Assembly: GCF_002105155.1 (NCBI RefSeq)
Contig: NW_019029005.1
Span: 473,900-537,899 of the forward strand
Direction of reading: 5' to 3'
Source of the DNA: Lobosporangium transversale
Taxonomy: Eukaryota > Mortierellomycota > Mortierellomycetes > Mortierellales > Mortierellaceae
DNA: 64,000 nucleotides
The position numbers and the translations under genes were made by a program. Every line of letters starts with the position of its first letter. Position 1 is the first letter of the stretch. The notes beneath the pieces are model-generated. The model searched no databases, had not been told where the DNA came from, and saw nothing but the letters and a program-made list of their open reading frames with translations. Below, in pieces: positions 58,376-64,000 of the stretch.

Positions 58376-61225
58376 TTACACAGAAGCCTCAGCAGTGGAA
58401 GCTGCATGCTGTGCAGAATATTGTGAATGCGACAATGGCTGCTGCTGTTGTTGATCCTGTCGTTCAGAATGGACAGCGGAAGAAGAAGATGAGCTACTAC
58501 TAGCCTCAGCGCTCTGGCAAGGCGGATCTATGTCCATCATCTCAGCCCCAGTTTCAAGTCTATTTCCGCCCAATCCCTCTCCGGTGATTCCATCCATACC
58601 AGCACTACTGTTGTTCGGTCGGAGAGATTGTGTCGAGGATGGAGCCGTTACTAGAGTTTTTCCAAAAACATCTCCAATAGGCTCGCCGCTCCTACCAGGA
58701 ACATGACTTTGCACCGATGGTGCTTGCAATACGCCACCATTATTACCATTCTCGTAATTCGTGTTTAATGTTCTCGATATCCCGGCAGAGCTTGATACTC
58801 CAGGCTATACCACAGAATTGGGATTTAAAGAATTCGAATTAGCACAGCACAAGCGCTATTTCTTGGATTCAAAATGCAGACAAAATTCCGAATCACATGG
58901 CTCACAGCATCAATGGACTTACATTCACAACAATAACTGTTCCTTGATGTTGAGATGACGGCGACTGCAGGACGCCAAATGAAATCGATTCTGAGCCTAA
59001 GAAAAACGCTGAAGGAGATTGCTGCGCAGATGAGGTTAATGATTGGACATCACTAAAAGTCCAGTTCCGTAGGAAGAGCATGAATGTGCACGGGCTATGT
59101 TGTTGTTACCTCTCTTGCCAATCGTGATTGTGGTGTAAAATCAGCATGGGTGATGGCCGTCGACACAGATGGCTCTGCACCATGTTGTTGTGGTTCTGCG
59201 TCTCTTCTAGTATCTGGGGCATTACAATGTCCTTGTGCTTGTCTTTGTCCTTGTCTTTGTCCTTGTCTTTGTCCTTGTCTTTGTTCTTGTTCTTGTCCTG
59301 CTATAGGCTCCGCTGGCAATAACCAGCTCTCGGGAGGTGCCCAAGGTTGAAACGTGTGTGCCAGTTCTGACGGAGGTGTAGATGCATAGGCTTCAAGCCC
59401 TTCGCAATTTCGATCATTAGAAATTTCCTCTTGTCTGCGAGTTGGATTTTCAATCGCAGCGGCCACTTCTGATTATACGGAATATCCAGAAGTAAAATAA
59501 AAAAAATCCTTGCTGTCAATCACTGAAGATTGGTAGAATGACATGTTTCACAAAAAAAGCATAAAAGAATGCGGCTGCTGTATACTGATTTTCTTTGTTT
59601 CTTTTTTTCTTTTCTTTTTTTTCTTTTTTTTTCTGTAGAGACTTGTGTGTTAATGCTAAATGCCATGTCACTTCATGATTTTTGGACAATCACCTTCGGC
59701 AAGTATTTCCTCCTCAACTGGTTCATCGATTTCGACACTGTCATCAAGATCAGCAAATGTCCTGCAGAGTGGACATAAAACCCTGGATGTTGGCCATTAA
59801 AAGAGGTCGGATGCATTTGTAATGATACACAGAGAAAAGGAGCAACAAAAAGTGACTGGAAGGATGCAATGCGGAAAAGACAGATACAACAGTCAGTGGA
59901 ACTTGCTGCATTAGCTGTTGTGAGAGACCGGATGGCCTTGAGGGTATTCATCCTAGCAACAAGGAAAAACACGTATTACATTCAACTAATGTTAAATTTC
60001 TTTCTAGGGAAGTGTATACAATCAAAATCTAATCAGTGGGATGACTATAAATTCCTGCGTACCTGAATGCATTCGGTTGCTGTTGCCATGAGCGATTTAA
60101 TTCCAAACGCATCTTTACGCATCGATAGATTTCTATAACGATGAAGTAAAGAAACAATTAATCAGTGTCGGCGAGCTAATGACTCATACAATGCCTCTAA
60201 AGCTGACTCTCTGTATATGTGGGTTTTGTGTCAAAAGCTTATGTCTTCTTGGTATATCGTTATGTGACAAGTAAATGAAAACCATCGCTTCCGTATATTG
60301 ATGAGCCTCCTTCGGCTTTCTCATTCCTCTCTTATTCAATGAGCATGCTTGGCAAAACAAGAGAATAATACCGTCTGCTTTTTTTTTTTTTTTTGTGGAG
60401 GAGGTAGTCATTGTTGTTGTTGGTTCTGTTTTGGAGTCTGCTCCTCTAGAATTAACCGCTTCAGAGCTGTAATGATAACTGTATCTAACCTTGCGTGCCT
60501 CCTTGATAATCCACACCCAATTGGACAACATCCCCATCCTTGAGCTGTGTAGGCTTTGACTCTACACCCGCAGCTGACAATCGAGTATATTTAGGAATGT
60601 TCCTGAAGATGATTTCGTATCCCGGATGTAAAACTAGACAAAGTATATAAAAGAAAGCATCATAAAATATTAGAATGTGAACTTATGAATACAACTTGTT
60701 GTAAAAAGTGAATTTAAAGAATCCTTTAGCCATTTCATTGGATATTTAAAAAGGAGATGGAAGGAAAGACCGGAAATGATAGGTGAGGGGCGAAACAAAA
60801 TTAGAAACCATTCCCAAAGATAACGCCATTCTATTGGGATATGGAGATCAAATTAATAAACAATCAATATCCTTTGCAGTAAGCAAGTTAAGTGTGTGCC
60901 CAAGACTGGCTGCTCCATCGTTGATTTGATTTCTATTGTCTATAGGATTTCCTAAAAGCTATGCTTTTACCATGTCTTGTTTCACTTTGCTTATGTGATT
61001 TTTGTATTTGCCTCATGCCGAATCAATGTCCCATTATGATAGTAAAGAAAGTTTAGAAAAGTATCCGAAATAAAAAAATAAAATTCAGGGCTGCCACAAT
61101 CTAGCCATCTCAAAAAGAACGGTAATTCACTCTGCTCCTTTGATGACGCTATGAATAAATGCTTTTCTTTTCTTTTTGGTTGAAGATGCAAAAAGTATCA
61201 TTGTTCCTGTATCCTGTCAGTCCAT

Positions 61226-61259
<34 letters not shown>

Positions 61260-61928
61260 CTGCATACTGTATGATGGGCAATGGCGAAAGGAGAAATATT
61301 TTGGCTTTTCAGAGATTGCTTTAAAAAGTGAAGTTCCAAAATCTGAAGACTGCGCTACAGTGAAAGGAATCATTAACAAACTTCACACATTGTTACACTC
61401 TGGCATGTCTATCTATCCACTCTACTGCTCGATGAATATAGCAACAATCTTCTGTACATTGTTCTTGCTGGCTCTTGCTTCTTGCTCCTGTTTCATTATC
61501 CTGCTCTTTGGTCGTTATGAGCAAATAAATAAGGGAAAAAAAAAAAAAAAAAATCTGCTGCCAAGTTTCTTCCCATTGCTCACAGAGAGATTGTTTACCT
61601 TTCCATGCTTTGTAAAAGATCTCTGCGTGCCCACGAGAGACGACCTTGGACTTGAATGTAACTCTATTGGGTAAAGATTGCTTGTCCGTGAAGCGACCGA
61701 TCTTGAGTACGAATCCCTCAGGGACGTCTTTGTCTACAACTTGAAATGAAGTGATCGTGGAGCATCTAAATGAGGAACAATGCGAATGTGCGGTACAGGT
61801 GGTGTGGGGGTAGATGAACTAGCAGAGCCAGTAGTTGGTACTGTGTTTCCTACAACGGCGGCTCCATTAGTGCTGCTGTGGCTGTGTAGAGTGCCCTGAG
61901 TATGGCGAGTATGACTCGGAGCGCTCAT
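58376..61928 (-). CDS. DMA1: Dma-type FHA-RING E3 ubiquitin ligase
   Basis: The start MSAPSHTRHTQGTLHSHSS is at 61,928. The FHA domain follows: IRIVPHLDAP, GFVLKIGRFTDKQSL, RVTFKSKVVSRGHAEIFY (to about 61,600), VYIRDTKSSSGTFLN (about 60,610) and, in another frame, LKDGDVVQLGVDYQGGTQ. Then come EIYRCVKMRLELNRSW (about 60,130) and the RING at about 59,890-59,720: DCCICLFRIASFQSLFVAP, YHYKCIRPLL and CPLCRTFADLDDSVEIDEP in shifted frames. FHA plus RING with CPxCR and an acidic end is the Dma1/Dma2 (CHFR/RNF8-related) pattern. Those ligases bind phospho-Thr partners and act in mitotic checkpoint and septin control. A long low-complexity C-terminus with Gln/Arg/Gly repeats runs to 58,376, convergent with the STUbL-like gene (182 bases apart). 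Confidence 0.8.
59231..59298 (-). repeat. 12-base minisatellite in Dma C-terminal region
   Basis: Repeated TTGTCCTTGTCT units, which read as Gln/Arg/Gly repeats on the coding strand. Confidence 0.85.
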
Positions 61929-63297
61929 GCTCTTCTTGGATACTAGATAAGGTGTTGAAAAGGAAAATTTGGCAGGAAGTGACCAATAGTCAAGAGGAAA
62001 AGGAAGAGGAAGAGAGGAGAGAAGCAAAGAGCAAGAGTGAGGTGGAAAAGTAGGATAGAGCAGAGTAAAGTATAGAGAAGGAGGGCGGAAGTGGAGTGGA
62101 GGCAAAGGAAAAATATGCTTCTGTTTCTATTAAGAATGAATAAATGTAAAATGAGACGGAGAGTGTGACAGAGGTGAAAAGGAGAACAAAAAAGATGTCG
62201 TGAGCTTGTTGTACATCTAGTACTGGGCTTGTGCGCTCTGCAATACACACTCAGACCCATTGCCTGAGAAAAAGAAGAGCCTCGAATGTGTGCAGACATG
62301 TAGTGAGGAGCTTTTGTAGTGACATCAATCAACGATCAAAGGATTTCTAACTGTACTAAAGGCATGTGGCATTAATCAAACATGTGGGGTTCTGCGTGGC
62401 CCAGCTGTGATCATAATGACATCCTCCGCTCCATATCTCCTTATTCATTCACTCGGAGAACTATGTTAAAATTTAATTATTTAATAAAGTTTTATCAGAC
62501 CAGAGGGCTCAACCTTGCGCGAGTCGGCTACAAACAAGCAAGGTTAAAACATTAACAAATCTATCTGTGTCATAGAACTTACCAAGTAACAGACTCACAT
62601 TGTCATATTGGGTGATGAATGATATAGAAACTTGACCAGACCATGAGTCTAAACGTGTGAATGTGTGAGTTACAAGAAATAGACACCAAAGACCGGCTCC
62701 CCTACAACATATGCCAGCCACCGTAAAGTTAAGCTCGCAAGCAATATCTCAGTGTCATTGAGGTACGGCGCGAACACTAACATTCTCAAGCAGCATGACA
62801 CTCTCAAAACTATTAGCGCAACTTTTTTTTATAGAGCGTCTAGATCTAGTTGATATTTCATGTTAGTGAAGTCAGTCATTTCATCGAGTTGGACGTAAGC
62901 CCTTTCGCGCTGTTCGCAAAAACATACAATCATATATACTAGTTGCAAAACACTTGAAGGAAAATCAAAAGAATAGGGAAAAGAAGCATCCATTCAGGGT
63001 GGGAGGGAAAAAAAGTCTCCAGACCTGGTTATTCAAGTCACTTTAAAGATATAAAAAAAGGCTCGGGATATAAAACGTATGAGTAAGGCTCGGGCTTGAA
63101 CTGGTGGTATATATGCATACATAGTAATGTCAAACAACCATAATACTGGGATAGATATAAATGAACGACGTTTCATAAAAAAAAGGCATTTTCAAATCTT
63201 TCGACCTCAAGCATCTTCTGTCAATTCTGATCAAGAATGTCCATGTAAAGCGACATTCCATGATATAGGAATCGTATCTAAGATAGATGCAACCGTT
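61929..63297. other. intergenic DNA upstream of the Dma-type gene
   Basis: GA-rich to about 62,110, then AT-rich DNA. Open frames here (for example 62,509-62,721) show no features. It is a probable promoter region for the minus-strand gene. Confidence 0.5.
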
Positions 63298-63305
63298 AAA
63301 AAAAA
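63298..63305 (-). terminator. Pol III terminator of tRNA-Ser
   Basis: Eight A residues on the plus strand, that is T8 on the tRNA strand, begin 13 bases beyond the tRNA 3' end. Confidence 0.75.
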
Positions 63306-63318
63306 TTCAGCAAAATCT

Positions 63319-63399
63319 CGTCACCTGCAGGGTTCGAACCTGCGCGGGAAATCCCATACACTTAGCAGGCATACGCCTTAACCACTCGGCCAAAGTGAC
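63319..63399 (-). tRNA. tRNA-Ser (anticodon GCT)
   Basis: An 81-base class II tRNA. The acceptor arms GTCACTT and AGGTGAC pair fully (one G-U). The A box (TGGCCGAGTGGTTAAGGC) and B box (GGTTCGAACC) are canonical, and the anticodon loop CTGCTAA gives GCT. A long variable arm (ATGGGATTTCCCGC) is present as expected for serine tRNA, the discriminator is G, and there is no intron. Confidence 0.96.
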
Positions 63400-63540
63400 T
63401 TCATATTTAAATTTTGTCGTAAATGACGCCTATTCATTTACCTAAATATGTTATTTCCTTTCAATTTATTTATTTCCTATCATCTATTTCTACCATTTTT
63501 AAATAGTATTTAAGTAGCTTTTCCTTCACTGCAAAACGGC

Positions 63541-63664
63541 ATCTCTCTTCTTATTATCGATGCCCTTTTGCAGGTGAGTTTATCTTCATTATTCTCATTA
63601 TGAATTCTCAGAAAATTAGCAGTTATTAAAGATCTCTCTTCTTATTATCGATGCCCTTTTGCAG
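63541..63664 (+). repeat. 33-base perfect direct repeat flanking an intron-like segment
   Basis: An identical 33-mer occurs at 63,541-63,573 and 63,632-63,664, with a 91-base period. Both copies end in CCCTTTTGCAG. The first is followed directly by GTGAGT, so 63,574-63,664 has GT-AG intron form. No coding context is visible. Confidence 0.9.
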
Positions 63665-63901
63665 CATCCTCAAAATCATTCAAAGCATTACTTAGGATCA
63701 CTATCGTATCCCAAAACCACGAGGCTCTTGCCCAATTCTTCATTTTTCATCATTACTACTAGTTTCCAGAGATCACTAGTAGATGCTCTACGACAATTTC
63801 TGTCCTAATAAGGCAACTTAGCTCACGTCCTATAACAAGTGACGTCATGGTAGGTAGGACCAGAGTATACCTATAGTGGTACCCTCAACCCACCCCGTCC
63901 T

Positions 63902-63991
63902 GCCTGGACATAGCCCAATGGCTGAGTAGTATACTCGTCAGGGCACCCTCCTGTCTAGCCCAGGGGCCGGGTTCGAGTCCTGGTTAAGGCA
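63902..63991 (+). ncRNA. tRNA-like Pol III element, probably tRNA-derived SINE or pseudo-tRNA
   Basis: An A-box-like TAGCCCAATGG (63,911) and a B-box GGTTCGAGTCC (63,970-63,980) lie within 60 bases. A good T stem (CCGGG/CCTGG) and a mostly paired acceptor (GCCTGGA with TTAAGGC, one mismatch) are present. The D arm and anticodon loop are not canonical (no U33 before a plausible anticodon). It therefore looks like a tRNA-derived element rather than a working tRNA. The window ends 9 bases later, so the 3' tail of a SINE cannot be judged. Confidence 0.45.
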
Positions 63992-64000
63992 CATAAAGTG

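Noticed and set aside
63902-63991. A second functional tRNA gene
   Set aside because: The acceptor and T stems are acceptable, but the D arm and anticodon loop do not fold canonically, so it is listed as tRNA-like only.
1-64000. Programmed frameshifting as the cause of the many frame changes
   Set aside because: The slips occur in unrelated genes, in both directions, and at varied short homopolymers without a shared slippery site. Error is simpler.
1-64000. CRISPR array or bacterial operon
   Set aside because: There are no regularly spaced repeats with unique spacers. Introns, RS-domain and nucleoporin genes show that the DNA is eukaryotic.

Overview
The window is nuclear DNA of a filamentous fungus. 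The genes carry many short GT-AG introns with T-rich tracts. Intergenic and intronic DNA is full of A/T homopolymers of 20 bases and more, and the proteins are rich in Gln, Ser and Asn repeats. The gene set (cyclin Y-like, BORCS8-like, EXD2-type C-terminal domain, Dma-type FHA-RING, Fanzor-type nuclease) fits an early-diverging lineage. Mucoromycota, perhaps Mortierellomycotina, is my best guess; this is inference, not proof.

Layout. 1-3.4 kb: TPX2-like spindle factor, convergent with a ChaC glutathione-degrading enzyme (to 4.7 kb). 5.0-5.9 kb: BORCS8-like gene. 6.2-8.3 kb: degenerate flap-nuclease (XPG/FEN1-like) copy. 8.7-13.7 kb: Nup153-like nucleoporin. 14-16.4 kb: Bni4-like PP1 regulator. 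17.4-19.1 kb: secreted/membrane kelch protein. 19.6-23.2 kb: cyclin Y-like gene. 24.9-26.35 kb: stand-alone EXD2 C-terminal domain protein. 27-29.8 kb: Hrd1-like E3. 30.6-31.3 kb: MAK16. 31.9-35.4 kb: a composite XPG/FEN1-like plus Fanzor (TnpB-like) nuclease gene. 36.2-37.15 kb: unknown exon and a Pif1/Helitron-type helicase tail. 40.3-41.8 kb: U1-70K. 42.5-45.3 kb: threonyl-tRNA synthetase. 46.3-49.5 kb: Q-rich protein with a PH-like C-terminal region. 52.1-53.85 kb: AUH-type enoyl-CoA hydratase. 54.2-55.2 kb: Glu-rich protein. 56.4-58.2 kb: RING protein with SUMO-interacting motifs. 58.4-61.9 kb: Dma-type FHA-RING E3. 63.3 kb: tRNA-Ser(GCT). 63.9 kb: tRNA-like Pol III element.

Most genes are housekeeping. 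Three are ubiquitin ligases of different compartments (ER, SUMO-linked nuclear, FHA-dependent checkpoint). They are not obviously one pathway; the STUbL-like and Dma genes are convergent neighbours.

A property of the whole window is that nearly every conserved gene is interrupted by single-base indels, often in short homopolymers, while the diagnostic residues on either side are preserved. I read this mainly as uncorrected long-read indel error, because it affects genes such as U1-70K and ThrRS. Copy A of the flap nuclease (lost start codon, many substitutions) and the Pif1 tail (nonsense codons) look truly decayed. CDS coordinates below are gene spans including introns and frame breaks.

The most interesting object is the composite gene at 31,883-35,356, where an N-terminal flap-nuclease-like module sits upstream, on the same strand, of a Fanzor/TnpB RuvC-zinc-ribbon module.
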